Of a stretch of DNA of 64,000 nt, positions 26,028 to 38,541 are shown piece after piece. The translations under genes and the position numbers were made by a program. The DNA lies in NCBI GenBank assembly GCA_024655965.1, contig JANLFL010000004.1, positions 70,084 to 134,083 on the forward strand, written 5' to 3'. The notes beneath the pieces were generated by a model. It saw only the letters and a program-made list of their open reading frames with translations, ran no database searches and was not told the origin of the DNA. Numbering within the stretch: the first letter of the stretch is position 1; the number at the start of each line of letters is the position of its first letter. Source of the stretch: Caldisericota bacterium. GTDB lineage: Bacteria > Caldisericota > JANLFM01.

Positions 26028-26579
26028 ATGATCGAACGCCTAACAGGAACAGTCGTCGAACAGGGGGAGAACTTCCTTCTGCTTCAGGTGGGTCCCCTGG
26101 GTCTGAAAATCCACTTCCTCAAAGTGCAAGGAGCCTTTTCCCCGGGAGAGGAAGTGACAATACACACCCATTTGATCTTGAGAGATGACCAGCTGTCCCT
26201 CTTCGGCTTTTTGAGCCGGGGTGATCTGGAAGTTTTCAAGGAGCTCCTCAAAGTAAACGGGGTTGGCCCGAGGCTCGCTCAAAATATTGTCTCCCGGGTT
26301 CTTCCAGGGGAGTTAAATCAAGCCGTGGAAAGGAATAATCCCGCCCCCTTGATGAAGGTCCCTGGGGTGGGAAAAAAGACCGCGTTAAAAATCCTCATTG
26401 CCCTTCAAGAAAAAACCATATCCCCCTCCCTTCCCACCAGGGAGTGGCAGGAGGCTTTTCAGGCCCTGATTTCTCTGGGTTTTGATCGAAGCGAAGCCCT
26501 GGAAAGGCTAAACCGTTTAAATCTAAAGGGGGAAAATTTGACCTTTACCCAGATCATCAAGGAGGCTTTGAAGAGTTGA
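26028..26579 (+). CDS. ruvA: Holliday junction branch migration protein RuvA
   Basis: The 183-residue RuvA has an N-terminal OB-fold (MIERLTGTVV... to about 65) and two helix-hairpin-helix motifs, VNGVGPRLAQNIVS and VPGVGKKTALKILI. The C-terminal UBA-like domain (QEAFQALISLGFDRSEALERLN) contacts RuvB. The length is slightly short. Its stop overlaps the TTG start of ruvB. Confidence 0.96.
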   Translation: MIERLTGTVVEQGENFLLLQVGPLGLKIHFLKVQGAFSPGEEVTIHTHLILRDDQLSLFGFLSRGDLEVFKELLKVNGVGPRLAQNIVSRVLPGELNQAVERNNPAPLMKVPGVGKKTALKILIALQEKTISPSLPTREWQEAFQALISLGFDRSEALERLNRLNLKGENLTFTQIIKEALKS

Positions 26580-27574
26580 GGAAAACGGTCGCCCAGTTGA
26601 TTCAAGAGGAGGAGGATACAAACCTCCGGCCAAAGTCCCTATCGGAATACATCGGCCAGAACGAGGTCAAAGAAGCCCTGAGCATCGCCATCGAAGCCTC
26701 CAAAATCAGAAAGAAACCCGTTGACCACATCCTTTTGTACGGACCCCCGGGAATGGGAAAAACTACGATTGCCAATATCCTGGCAAATGAAATGGGAAGT
26801 CGATTGTTGAAATCAAGCGGTCCCGCGATCACCTCTCCCCGGGATCTGGCGACAATTGTAGCAAAACTCGAGGAAGGGGACGTCCTCTTCATCGACGAAA
26901 TCCATCGTTTAAGCCACCAAGCTGAGGAAATGCTTTACCCGGCAATGGAGGATTTCGTCTTGCATCTTACCCTGGGGAAGGGGCCTTCCGCAGACGCCCG
27001 AGAAATCCCTCTGTCCCCATTCACCCTCGTGGGCGCAACAACCAGGGCTGGCCTTCTCACCGGTCCCCTTAGAGACCGGTTCGGAATTGTTTTCCGATTG
27101 AGTTATTACACGCTGGAAGAAATTTGCCAGATAGTGAAGCGCTCCGCGAAAATATACGGTTTCGAGATTGATGAGGAAGTAGCTCTGTCGATTGCAAAGC
27201 GCTCCCGGGGGACACCAAGGATTGCAAACCGTCTCCTGAAAAGAGCGATTGATTACGCCCTTGCCCGAAACAAGGGTATACTGAGCATGAGTACGGTGAA
27301 GAAAACCTTCCAGATGTTAAAAATTGATAGCCTCGGCTTAGATGAGATGGACCGGAGGCTTCTCAAAACCCTTGCCCTAAAATATCACGGAGGACCTCTG
27401 GGGCTGGAAACCATCTGCGCGGTTTTGGGGGAGGACAGGGGAACGGTCGAGGATATTTACGAACCCTTCCTTTTGCAATCCGGGTTGCTGGAGAGGACAC
27501 CAAGGGGAAGGGTTTTAACCCAGAAAGCATTAAAATTTCTTAAATTGAACGAACAGGAGGAACTCTTTGAATAA
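26576..27574 (+). CDS. ruvB: Holliday junction branch migration ATPase RuvB
   Basis: The 332-residue AAA+ motor starts at TTG, overlapping the ruvA TGA by two bases. Walker A is LLYGPPGMGKTT and Walker B is LFIDEIHRL. Sensor 1 lies in LVGATTRAG with the LRDRFG arginine finger region after it. The C-terminal winged helix has GGPLGLETICAVLGEDRGTVEDIYEP. Length and domains are standard. It overlaps the SpoIID gene by 8 bases. Confidence 0.97.
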   Translation: MRKTVAQLIQEEEDTNLRPKSLSEYIGQNEVKEALSIAIEASKIRKKPVDHILLYGPPGMGKTTIANILANEMGSRLLKSSGPAITSPRDLATIVAKLEEGDVLFIDEIHRLSHQAEEMLYPAMEDFVLHLTLGKGPSADAREIPLSPFTLVGATTRAGLLTGPLRDRFGIVFRLSYYTLEEICQIVKRSAKIYGFEIDEEVALSIAKRSRGTPRIANRLLKRAIDYALARNKGILSMSTVKKTFQMLKIDSLGLDEMDRRLLKTLALKYHGGPLGLETICAVLGEDRGTVEDIYEPFLLQSGLLERTPRGRVLTQKALKFLKLNEQEELFE

Positions 27575-29116
27575 TCGAAAGGCCCTAATCCTTCTTTTGG
27601 TCATTTCCCTCATTCTCTCAATCCCCCTTGCTTCAGCCCAGGAAGCACCGGAAATCAGGGTCCTCCTTTCCAAAAACCCCTCCCCTTGCGAGATTTCCTC
27701 TGAAGAAACCTTCCGGGTCAATTTTTTGGCCTCAGGATCTTCCCTTTCATTCCTTGCCCAGGAATCAATTACCATTTCCCCAGCCCCTTCCTCCCATCTC
27801 GTTTTCCTCAAGGAGACTTCTCTGGATGATGCCTCCTCCATCGCTGGGGACCATCCGGAGTTTTTCCAGGCAACTGGAAAACCACTTGCTGGTGAAATCA
27901 ACGGAAGGACCGGCCTTTTCCTCGGGCCATTTGCTTCCCTGGGGGAAGCCCAGAATGCCATGAATGCTTCTCAAGGGAATTTTCCCCAGGCAACCATCAT
28001 TTATTCCCAATTCGTTTTGAAAGGGCAGACCCCTGACCCTTACGACATCATCTGGGGAGGTGAGTCCTCGGGAAAAGCTCTCCAATTCTCCAGCCAGGGG
28101 ACGGTGAAATTTAATGGCAGGAGATACAGAGGCTCGATTTCCCTCTTTGCCAATTCAGGGGAGAACGCATGGGAGCTGTGGGCATTGAACGAGCTCGATC
28201 TCGAAAGTTACCTCTGCGGAGTTGTTCCTGCAGAAATGCCCTTTGAATGGCCCCTCGAAGCCCTCAAAGCTCAAGCGGTTGCCTCTCGAACTTACGCCTT
28301 AAAAAGAATCTTTGAGGGACAAACGAGCGTTCTCCCATACGATGTAAACGCAACGGTCTCCGACCAGGTATACAAAGGATTTGAAGCGGAAAAGGATTCC
28401 GCGAACCAGGCTGTCTGGGAAACATCGGGGGAAGTTTTGAAATACGAGGGGGACTTGATCACCCCCGCCTTCCATTCTTGCTCCGGGGGACACACGGAGA
28501 ATAACGAAAATGTTTGGAAAGGACCAGCGGTTCCCTATCTTCGAGGAGTCCCAAGCCCCGGAGAAGAGGGCTCCAAGTTCTTTTCCTGGACAAGGACTGT
28601 TACTTTAAATTTCATGGCTCAAAAAATTGAGGAACTAAAGAAGGAAACTGTGGGGGAAATCGTGAGCCTGGAAGTTGTGGAAAGGGGGGTTTCAGGTAGG
28701 ATCAAAATTCTTAAAGTCACGGGCTCAACCGGGACCTGTACCCTCTCCGGAGAGGAGCTTCGCAAGGTGGCAGATCTCCCCTCCGCCCTTGTAAACTGGG
28801 AAGGCCAGGAGGAGAGGACTTTTTCGCTTCTTTCTTTCAGCGGAATTGAGGAATCTTCCATCGATCAATCCTTTGCTCTTTCCTCCTGGGGAACTTCCCA
28901 ACTCCCCTCAAAAGTAGCCATCCTTTCAAAGGGAGGTTTGGTGGAGGAGGAAATAATTCCCCAGGTTGTTAGTTTCATCACCTTTCATGGAAATGGATGG
29001 GGGCATGGGGTGGGTATGTCTCAATGGGGGGCGAAAGCCAGGGCTGATGAAGGAAAAAGCTACCGGGAGATCCTGGCTTTTTATTACCAGGGAATAACTA
29101 TTGAGAAAGAATACTG

Positions 29117-29117
<1 letters not shown>
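27567..29117 (+). CDS. spoIID: SpoIID/LytB-type lytic transglycosylase
   Basis: This 516-residue secreted protein has a signal peptide at about 5-25 (KALILLLVISLILSIPLASA). A long unassigned region follows to about 190, then a SpoIID domain. The catalytic glutamate sits in CGVVPAEMPFEW, followed by LKAQAVASRTYALKR, SCSGGHTENNENVW, and the C-terminal GWGHGVGMSQWGAKARADEG. SpoIID cleaves peptidoglycan to free strands during engulfment in spore formers, but non-sporulating bacteria also carry such amidase enhancers, so this alone does not prove sporulation. The start is TTG, overlapping ruvB. Its place after ruvCAB and before queA is common in Clostridia. Confidence 0.92.
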
Positions 29118-31921
<2,804 letters not shown>

Positions 31922-31928
31922 TCAATTC

Positions 31929-31957
31929 TTGCTTTAATTAAATCCTGAACTTATACT
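31929..31957 (+). promoter_or_regulatory. Promoter of secDF
   Basis: TTGCTT (31929-31934), 17 bases, TATACT (31952-31957), in the 78-base gap after the HD gene. The start near 31964 leaves a leader of about 36 bases holding AAAGGAG before the TTG start. A direct repeat TTCATTCGA occurs at about 31957-31965 and 31975-31983. Confidence 0.6.
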
Positions 31958-31999
31958 TCATTCGATAATCTATTTCATTCGACTAAAGGAGTAAGAGCT

Positions 32000-34393
32000 T
32001 TGAACAGAATTGGACTCAGGTTAGCCTTAATTATCCTTGTGATCCTCGGAGGGATCGCTTCTTTTTATTTTCTCCCTATCAAGTTTGGTCTGGACCTCGC
32101 AGGAGGAGTCCATTTCACCCTTGAAGCAGTGGACACCCCTGGAGCTCCCTTAACCAAAGAGGGAGTCCAGGCGGCTCAGAGGGTAATCTCCCAACGTGTG
32201 AACGCCATGGGTCTGGCTGAGCCCATCATTCAGGGGCAAAGCGGGGACAAATGGAACCGCATCATTGTTGACCTTCCAGGATACCAGGACCCCGCAAGGG
32301 CCAGGGAAATCCTCCAGAGAACCGCCGTCCTGGAATTCATTGTTGCCAGGGAGAAAGTAACAATTACCGCTTCTGATCTCACCTCCACCACCACCCAAGG
32401 CGAGACCTTAACCCCGACAATCATCGTCGAGCCCAGATCTCAGATCCCGATGATTCTCGTTTATTACGGACCCGATGGACAAAAGAAGTACGCGATTGTG
32501 GGAACCAATTCTGGAAATGAACCGGGTTTCGAAACTCTGGAAAAGGCTCAACAGACAATCACTCCTACCCCGGGTTTAAAGCTCGAACTCCCGAGGGGTG
32601 AAGTTGCCCTCACGGGGAAATACCTGGTGGATGCCCGCGCCCGGTACGGCCAAAGCGGGGAGGCGGAGGTGGCCATCAAGTTCAATGACGAGGGGACAAG
32701 ACTCTTCGCTCAGTTGACGAAGGAAATGGTGAGAAAAATGATCTACACCGTCCTGGATAACGACATCGTATTCGCCGGGACTGTCCAGGAAGAGATCCCC
32801 TCCGGGGAAGCACGATTGACGGGTAGGTTTTCCATTGACGAAGCTTCGAACATCGCCACTCTCCTTCGAGGGGGCGCTCTGCCTGTTAAGCTGGTGATCG
32901 CCGAAGAAAGGACCGTTGCCCCAACATTGGGGAAAGCGGCAATTGACGCCTCATTGATTGCAGGAATCATCGCGGTGATCCTGATCGCCCTCTTCATGAT
33001 CCTCAATTACCGGTTTTTAGGGTTTCTTGCCGACATCACCCTGGCAATTTACGTTCTTCTGGTAATTGCCTTGATGAAAGCCCTGGGGGCGGTTCTCACG
33101 CTTCCAGGGATAGCGGGTATCATACTTTCCATCGGCATGGCAGTTGACGCCAATGTGCTCATCTTCGAACGCATCCGGGAAGAAATCCGGAGCGGTAAAA
33201 CATTCCGGGGCGCTTTAAGCGTTGGATTTTCAAGGGCTTTCCGCACGGTGGTCGATTCCAATGCCACAACGTTGATCGCTGCTTTTGCCCTTTACTGGTT
33301 TGGAACCGGTTCCATTCGTGGATTTGCAATCACCCTCTCCCTGGGTATCCTTGTGAGCCTTTTCACGGCAGTCTTTGTCACCAAGGTATTCCTCGACCTT
33401 CTCTCTGGCACCAAACTCTCTCACAACTATCCCCTTTTAAACATCCACGAGAGAGCATTCTCTTTGATCAGGGTTGGAAACTGGAACATAATCGGGAAAA
33501 CAAAGCTCTGGTTTACCATCTCCCTGGTTTTAATCATCATCGGCGTGGCGGTGGCCTTCGTAAATGTGGGGGTCAGGGAGCAGAAGCTCCCCTTGAATTT
33601 GGGAGTTGACTTTACCGGCGGAAGCAGGCTGGAATTGACCACCGAAGGGGATGACCAGCTCGTTCCCTCCACCCTTAAATCCGCTCTGGCAACCCAAGGG
33701 TTGCCAGACAGCCAGATTCAGCCAATAAATGAGCACGATGTGGTGGTACGCACCAAGGAACTAACCTCTGAGGACACGAACCGGATCATGGAAGGATTAA
33801 AGGAGACCTTCCCTTCGATAAAACTTGTCGCTGCGGATTATGTCGGTCCCGTTGTGGGCAAGGACCTCCAGCTCAATGCCCTCTATGCGGTCTTGGTGGC
33901 CCTGCTGGGGATCGTCATCTATATTTCAATCAGGTTTCAATTCCGCTATGCTGTGGCCACGATCATCGCTTTGGTTCACGACGTTTTGATAGTACTTGGG
34001 TTCTTCGCAGTTTCATTTCTAGAAGCGAATAGCCCTCTTGTGGCGGTACTTTTAACCGTGGTTGGCTATTCCGTCATGGACACCGTTGTAACCCTTGACC
34101 GGATCCGAGAGAACATGCGCTTCCGGAAGAGGGAACCCATATCAGAGGTGATAAATCGTTCGATTCTCCAAACCTTCACCCGTTCAATGAACACTACCTT
34201 AACCACCCTCCTTGCAGTCCTGTCACTAGTGATTTTTGGAGGTCGTTCAATTCTGGACTTTTCCGCAGGCCTCTTTGTGGGCCTGGCAACCGGAGCTTAC
34301 TCCTCATTTTTCATTGCCACCCCCATCTTAAATATCTGGCTGAACAGAGCGGAATTAAAGGAGAGAGCCCGAATTAAGTCCAAGAAAAAATAA
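32000..34393 (+). CDS. secDF: SecDF, fused preprotein translocase subunits
   Basis: This 797-residue membrane protein carries both SecD and SecF. The SecD half has an N-terminal helix (8-28), a large extracytoplasmic region to about 310 and five helices with GMAVDANVLIFERIREE, a key SecD helix motif. The SecF half starts with a helix near 500, has LNLGVDFTGGSRLEL and ends with VGYSVMDTVVTLDRIREN plus several helices. SecDF uses the proton gradient to pull proteins through SecYEG. A fused form is known in Bacillus, but most bacteria keep two genes. The start is TTG with AAAGGAG upstream. No yajC is adjacent. Confidence 0.95.
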   Translation: MNRIGLRLALIILVILGGIASFYFLPIKFGLDLAGGVHFTLEAVDTPGAPLTKEGVQAAQRVISQRVNAMGLAEPIIQGQSGDKWNRIIVDLPGYQDPARAREILQRTAVLEFIVAREKVTITASDLTSTTTQGETLTPTIIVEPRSQIPMILVYYGPDGQKKYAIVGTNSGNEPGFETLEKAQQTITPTPGLKLELPRGEVALTGKYLVDARARYGQSGEAEVAIKFNDEGTRLFAQLTKEMVRKMIYTVLDNDIVFAGTVQEEIPSGEARLTGRFSIDEASNIATLLRGGALPVKLVIAEERTVAPTLGKAAIDASLIAGIIAVILIALFMILNYRFLGFLADITLAIYVLLVIALMKALGAVLTLPGIAGIILSIGMAVDANVLIFERIREEIRSGKTFRGALSVGFSRAFRTVVDSNATTLIAAFALYWFGTGSIRGFAITLSLGILVSLFTAVFVTKVFLDLLSGTKLSHNYPLLNIHERAFSLIRVGNWNIIGKTKLWFTISLVLIIIGVAVAFVNVGVREQKLPLNLGVDFTGGSRLELTTEGDDQLVPSTLKSALATQGLPDSQIQPINEHDVVVRTKELTSEDTNRIMEGLKETFPSIKLVAADYVGPVVGKDLQLNALYAVLVALLGIVIYISIRFQFRYAVATIIALVHDVLIVLGFFAVSFLEANSPLVAVLLTVVGYSVMDTVVTLDRIRENMRFRKREPISEVINRSILQTFTRSMNTTLTTLLAVLSLVIFGGRSILDFSAGLFVGLATGAYSSFFIATPILNIWLNRAELKERARIKSKKK

Positions 34394-34414
34394 AAAACTT
34401 TAAAAAAGGGTTTT

Positions 34415-35812
34415 ATGGAAACGGTTCCCCGGAACCAGAAAATTAGCGTAGCCTTTTACTCGGTTCTTGTAGGCCTTTTCCTTACAGGAATGAAAGCGAT
34501 TGTGGGAATCTCCACTGGAAGCCTGGGAATTATTTCTGAGGCCCTTCATTCCCTTTTAGACCTTGGGGCAGCTTTGATGACCTTCTTTTCAGTCAGGATC
34601 TCCTCCCGTCCTGCAGACTTAAGGCACCAATTCGGACACGGAAAAGTAGAGAACATCTCCGCCTTATTCGAGAGCTTGCTTCTTTTATTAACCTGTCTCT
34701 GGATCGTCTATGAGGCAATGCAGAGGCTATTTTTAAAGACCGTTTCCATTGAAGTTGGCTTTTGGTCATACTTTGTAATGGGAGTCGCTTTAATCCTCGA
34801 CCTGATAATTTCAAGGGTCCTTTATGCCGGGGCAAAACAATATGGCTCTCAGGCTTTAGAGGCTGACGCCCTGCATTATTCCTCGGACATTTTTTCCTCC
34901 CTGGTGGTCATTGCAGGTTTAATCGGCGTAAATCTGGGAATTCCGATCCTTGATCCGATCGCTGCCTTATCAGTGGCGGTTCTGGTGGTCCGGGCTTCAA
35001 TTAAACTTGGGATCAGGGCCGTGAACGAACTTCTGGATCAGGCGCCCGCTGGTTTAACCGAAAAGGTGGAAAAGCTTGTCCGCTCGATCCCCGGAGTAGA
35101 AGGAGTAAGCCAGGTCCGATTAAGGAAATCGGGAAATTCAATCTTTGTGGACATCGTGATCACCACCGCTCGATTGATCCCCCTCAACCAGGCAGATAAA
35201 TTAACCGACCTGATTGAAAGGGAAATAAAAAACCTGATTCCTGACTCGGATATAATGATCCATGTCAATCCCTCCCCCGAAGGGGAAATCTTGCCCGACC
35301 AAATCCGAAAAATTGTCCAGAGGTTTCCCGAAATCAAGGACATACACAATATTTCCTATTACCGGAATGCTGATGATCAGAAAATTTTCTTGAGCTTCCA
35401 TATTAAGCTTTCTCCCTCCTTTTCGCTCACCAAAGCCCACGACCTTTCGGAAAAAATTGAAAAAGCGTTAAAAGAGGAACTTCCAATGGTTGCGGAAATC
35501 GCAACCCATCTTGAGACTGATTACCCGGAATTTCAAGGGGAAGCACGGGACCTGACCGGGGAAAACCTGGAAACCCTCCAGGAGAAAATTCTCCAAAACA
35601 AAACGGTCAAAGGAATACACAATGTCCAGCTCCACACAGATTCCGGAGGGAAATCATTGAGTTGCCACATCCTCCTCGAGGAAAACCTTTCCCTGGAAGA
35701 AGCCCACAGGGTCTCCATGGAAGTTGAAGAAGAAATCCGGGGGTTATTTCCAGATTTAACGAAGGTCATCGTTCATCCCGAACCATTTGAGCTCTCCCCG
35801 AAAGAGCAATAA
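34415..35812 (+). CDS. Cation diffusion facilitator transporter with three C-terminal domains
   Basis: The 465-residue CDF protein has six predicted helices in residues 10-210. Metal-site segments are SEALHSLLDLGAA in helix 2 and EADALHYSSDIFSS in helix 5, with the histidine and aspartate spacing of zinc, manganese or iron exporters. After the membrane part come three similar units of about 75 residues at about 215-290, 298-375 and 388-465, each with the alpha/beta pattern of the cytosolic CDF dimerisation domain (for example GVEGVSQVRL, IKDIHNISYY, VKGIHNVQLH). One such unit is usual. It is 22 bases after secDF and shares its direction. Metal specificity is unknown. Confidence 0.9.
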   Translation: METVPRNQKISVAFYSVLVGLFLTGMKAIVGISTGSLGIISEALHSLLDLGAALMTFFSVRISSRPADLRHQFGHGKVENISALFESLLLLLTCLWIVYEAMQRLFLKTVSIEVGFWSYFVMGVALILDLIISRVLYAGAKQYGSQALEADALHYSSDIFSSLVVIAGLIGVNLGIPILDPIAALSVAVLVVRASIKLGIRAVNELLDQAPAGLTEKVEKLVRSIPGVEGVSQVRLRKSGNSIFVDIVITTARLIPLNQADKLTDLIEREIKNLIPDSDIMIHVNPSPEGEILPDQIRKIVQRFPEIKDIHNISYYRNADDQKIFLSFHIKLSPSFSLTKAHDLSEKIEKALKEELPMVAEIATHLETDYPEFQGEARDLTGENLETLQEKILQNKTVKGIHNVQLHTDSGGKSLSCHILLEENLSLEEAHRVSMEVEEEIRGLFPDLTKVIVHPEPFELSPKEQ

Positions 35813-35814
35813 AG

Positions 35815-37893
35815 TTGGAAATTAGTTTTTTTGAGGAAAAACTCACCCGGGAAGGGCGCGATCCAAAGAGGATAAGGGAAGCCTACGAATTTGCCCTGAA
35901 AGCACACGCCCTTCAGAGGAGGGAATCAGGAGAACCATTCATTAACCACCCCCTTCAAGTAGCAAGCGTCCTTCTCGAGCTTGAAGCCGATGAACCAACG
36001 ATCATAGCGGCTCTCCTTCACGATGTGGTCGAGGACACCGAATTGACGCTCGAAGACATCCAGTCAAAGTTCGGTGAAGAAGTTGCCCTTCTTGTTGACG
36101 GCTTGACTAAAATTTCGGGTTTGAGCTACGCCTCAAAAGAGGAAAGGAGGGTGGAAAATCTCCGGAAGATCCTTTTAGCGATGGCCCGGGATGTCCGGGT
36201 AGTCTTGATTAAGCTTGCCGACAGGCTTCACAACATGAGGACCCTGAGCCATCTCTCCCAGGAAAAGCAAAAAGAGATCGCCAAAGAGACGCTGGAAATT
36301 TATGCTCCCCTTGCCTCAAGGCTGGGAATTTATAAATTGAAATGGGAACTGGAGGATTTATCTTTTCGTTACCTTGAACCCCACACCTATTTTGAGCTGG
36401 CAAAAAAAATCCAGAAAAAAAGGAGCGAAAGGGAGAGGATCTTAAATGAAATTAAGGAGGTTCTCCAGGTAGCTTTAAAAGAACAGGGGATCAAAGCAGA
36501 GATCCAATACAGGGCAAAGCACCTTTATTCCGTTCACCAGAAAATGGAAAGGGAAAGGATCCCCTTCGAGGAAATTTACGACCTCCTGGCGATGAGGATT
36601 ATTGTCGATGAAACCCATACTTGTTATGAGGTCCTGGGGTTAGTTCATTCCCTTTTTACCCCCATCCCGGGGAGGTTGAAGGACTACATTGCCATGCCCA
36701 AACCAAACATGTATCAATCCCTTCATACGGTGGTTATTGGACCCCAAGGCGATCCCGTGGAATTCCAGATCAGGACTTGGGAAATGCACAAAACTGCTGA
36801 ACTGGGGATTGCGGCCCACTGGCGTTACAAGGAAGGAACGAAGCGGGACGTCGAATTAGAGCAGAAACTCGCCTGGTTAAGGGAACTTTTAGAGTGGCAG
36901 AAAGAACTCACCGATTCGCGCCAATTCATGGAAAGGGTGAAGGTGGACCTCTTCTCGGATGAGGTCCTGGTATTCACCCCGAAGGGCGAGGTAATAAACC
37001 TTCCCCAGGGTGCCACCCCCATCGATTTTGCCTATAAAATCCACACCCAGATTGGAAACCACTGTGCGGGGGCACGGGTAAATGGAAAGTTAGTTCCCCT
37101 AGATTTTAAGCTTCGGACCGGGGACCGGGTGGAGATCATCACAAAACAAAATGCTTCCCCAAGCCTGGACTGGCTCCAGTTCGTAAGAGCTACCTCTACC
37201 AAGGAAAAGATTAAAGCCTACTTCAGACAGCGCCGAAGGGAAGAAAGCATTCAAACGGGTAAGCAATTATTCGAAAAATATCTAAAAAAATTCATCAACC
37301 AAGAAAACATTGCTCAGGTTTTTCAGGCTTTCAACCTGGAAAACGAGGATGATCTCTACCTGTTTTTGGGCCAGGGACAGATCACCCCCCAACAGGTTTT
37401 GAATTCCTTAAAAAGGGCCGAGGAAAAGCCTGAGGTACAGATTTCCCAGGAATTTAAGCCCTCAGTTTCGGAAGCGGTAAGCACTGAAGGATTGATAATG
37501 CGCATCGCCAGGTGCTGTCATCCCCTTCCGGGGGATGAAATCGTGGGCTACATTTCCCAGGGAAAAGGGGTATCGATCCACAGGAAGGGTTGCCGAAACC
37601 TCAAAAATTTCCCCAAAGAAAGGTTGATTCCGGTCACCTGGCCTTTCAAAAAGGATGCGGTCCATCCCGTCCAGATCAGCATTTTGACAATTAATCAACC
37701 TGGCGCTCTAAAGGAAGTCAGCGGGGCGATCGCTGAGGAGAGCATCAATATAAGAGAGATAAACGCATTTCCCATTTCCCAGGCATTCACAAAAATAAAA
37801 ATTACCCTTGAGTTGAACGAAGCCCGGCAGCTTAACTTTTTAATCAAAAAATTAAACTCCTTGAAAGTTGTCAAAGAGGTTCAGAGGGTCTGA
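35815..37893 (+). CDS. relA: Bifunctional (p)ppGpp synthetase/hydrolase Rel
   Basis: This 692-residue stringent-response enzyme shows the full domain order. The HD hydrolase comes first (HPLQVAS, LLHDVVEDTELT, ADRLHNMRTL). The synthetase domain follows at about 210-330 with GRLKDYIAMPKPNMYQSLHT; the R-x-K-D type loop is that of bifunctional Rel rather than RelA. TGS is at about 380-445, then a conserved-cysteine region (RIARCCHPLPGDEIVGY) and a C-terminal ACT domain. Both catalytic halves look intact. The start is TTG, two bases after the CDF stop. It overlaps dtd by one base, the usual Gram-positive pair. Confidence 0.96.
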   Translation: MEISFFEEKLTREGRDPKRIREAYEFALKAHALQRRESGEPFINHPLQVASVLLELEADEPTIIAALLHDVVEDTELTLEDIQSKFGEEVALLVDGLTKISGLSYASKEERRVENLRKILLAMARDVRVVLIKLADRLHNMRTLSHLSQEKQKEIAKETLEIYAPLASRLGIYKLKWELEDLSFRYLEPHTYFELAKKIQKKRSERERILNEIKEVLQVALKEQGIKAEIQYRAKHLYSVHQKMERERIPFEEIYDLLAMRIIVDETHTCYEVLGLVHSLFTPIPGRLKDYIAMPKPNMYQSLHTVVIGPQGDPVEFQIRTWEMHKTAELGIAAHWRYKEGTKRDVELEQKLAWLRELLEWQKELTDSRQFMERVKVDLFSDEVLVFTPKGEVINLPQGATPIDFAYKIHTQIGNHCAGARVNGKLVPLDFKLRTGDRVEIITKQNASPSLDWLQFVRATSTKEKIKAYFRQRRREESIQTGKQLFEKYLKKFINQENIAQVFQAFNLENEDDLYLFLGQGQITPQQVLNSLKRAEEKPEVQISQEFKPSVSEAVSTEGLIMRIARCCHPLPGDEIVGYISQGKGVSIHRKGCRNLKNFPKERLIPVTWPFKKDAVHPVQISILTINQPGALKEVSGAIAEESINIREINAFPISQAFTKIKITLELNEARQLNFLIKKLNSLKVVKEVQRV

Positions 37894-38345
37894 TGAGAGC
37901 GGTAATTCAAAGGGTTAACAGGGCTAAAGTGGAAGTTAACGGGGATACTTTTTCTCAAATTGATAAGGGGCTATGCATACTACTCGGGGTACACCGAGAG
38001 GATAGTCAGGAGGACGCCAAATACATCTCAGAAAAAATTTCCAATTTGAGGATTTTCAGCGATTCCTCAGGAAAGTTCAACCTTTCGGTAAAGGACATCA
38101 AGGGAGAGATCCTGCTGGTTTCCCAATTTACTCTCCTTGCCAACTGCTCCCGGGGAAGAAGGCCCGATTTCCTTGATGCCGCACCCCCGGAAACTGCAAA
38201 AGAGATGTTCGACCTGGTCTCCTCCCTGATTCAGAAAGAGGGGATTAAAGTTTCTACGGGGGTTTTTCAAGCCCACATGATGGTCTCGATTGAAAACGAT
38301 GGGCCGGTGACCATAATTTTAGACAGCAGGGAAAAGAAAAGGTAA
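37893..38345 (+). CDS. dtd: D-aminoacyl-tRNA deacylase
   Basis: The 150-residue DTD removes D-amino acids and glycine mischarged on tRNA. The active site is SQFTLLAN plus the NDGPVTI cross-subunit motif at the C-terminus, with MRAVIQRVNRAKV at the start. The length is normal. The ATG overlaps the rel stop as TGATG. Its TAA stop forms the first half of the predicted tRNA-Ala -10 element. Confidence 0.97.
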   Translation: MRAVIQRVNRAKVEVNGDTFSQIDKGLCILLGVHREDSQEDAKYISEKISNLRIFSDSSGKFNLSVKDIKGEILLVSQFTLLANCSRGRRPDFLDAAPPETAKEMFDLVSSLIQKEGIKVSTGVFQAHMMVSIENDGPVTIILDSREKKR

Positions 38346-38348
38346 AAT
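38320..38348 (+). promoter_or_regulatory. Promoter of tRNA-Ala inside the end of dtd
   Basis: TAGACA (38320-38325), 17 bases, TAAAAT (38343-38348). The -10 hexamer begins exactly at the dtd stop codon. The predicted start near 38355 is about five bases before the tRNA. Confidence 0.65.
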
Positions 38349-38359
38349 ACGGCATTGTC

Positions 38360-38431
38360 GGGGACATAGCTCAAAGGGAGAGCGCTTCCCTCGCACGGAA
38401 GAGGTTGCGGGTTCGACTCCCGCTGTCTCCA
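38360..38431 (+). tRNA. tRNA-Ala (anticodon CGC)
   Basis: Complete cloverleaf: acceptor GGGGACA/TGTCTCC with a G3-U70 wobble, the classic alanine identity pair, then discriminator A. The anticodon stem is CTTCC/GGAAG around loop CTCGCAC (anticodon CGC). The D-loop is short and the T-arm is GCGGG/CCCGC. CCA is not encoded. It reads GCG codons. Confidence 0.96.
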
Positions 38432-38463
38432 CTTCGTTTATTTTCTCCCAAAAAATTTGGGCT

Positions 38464-38491
38464 CTCCGGGAATCTTTTCCCGGAGTATAAT
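38464..38491 (+). promoter_or_regulatory. Inverted repeat abutting a TATAAT, upstream of asnS
   Basis: A perfect 9-bp inverted repeat CTCCGGGAA/TTCCCGGAG (loop 38473-38476) ends directly against a consensus -10 TATAAT (38486-38491). No good -35 is found at 16-18 bases. It could be an operator occluding a promoter, or a hairpin ending the tRNA-Ala transcript followed by an unusual promoter. A second small hairpin CCCAAA/TTTGGG lies at 38447-38461. Confidence 0.45.
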
Positions 38492-38541
38492 AACACCATG
38501 TATTCTGGCCCGCTCGGGAGATTTTTTATTGAAAGGGGGTC

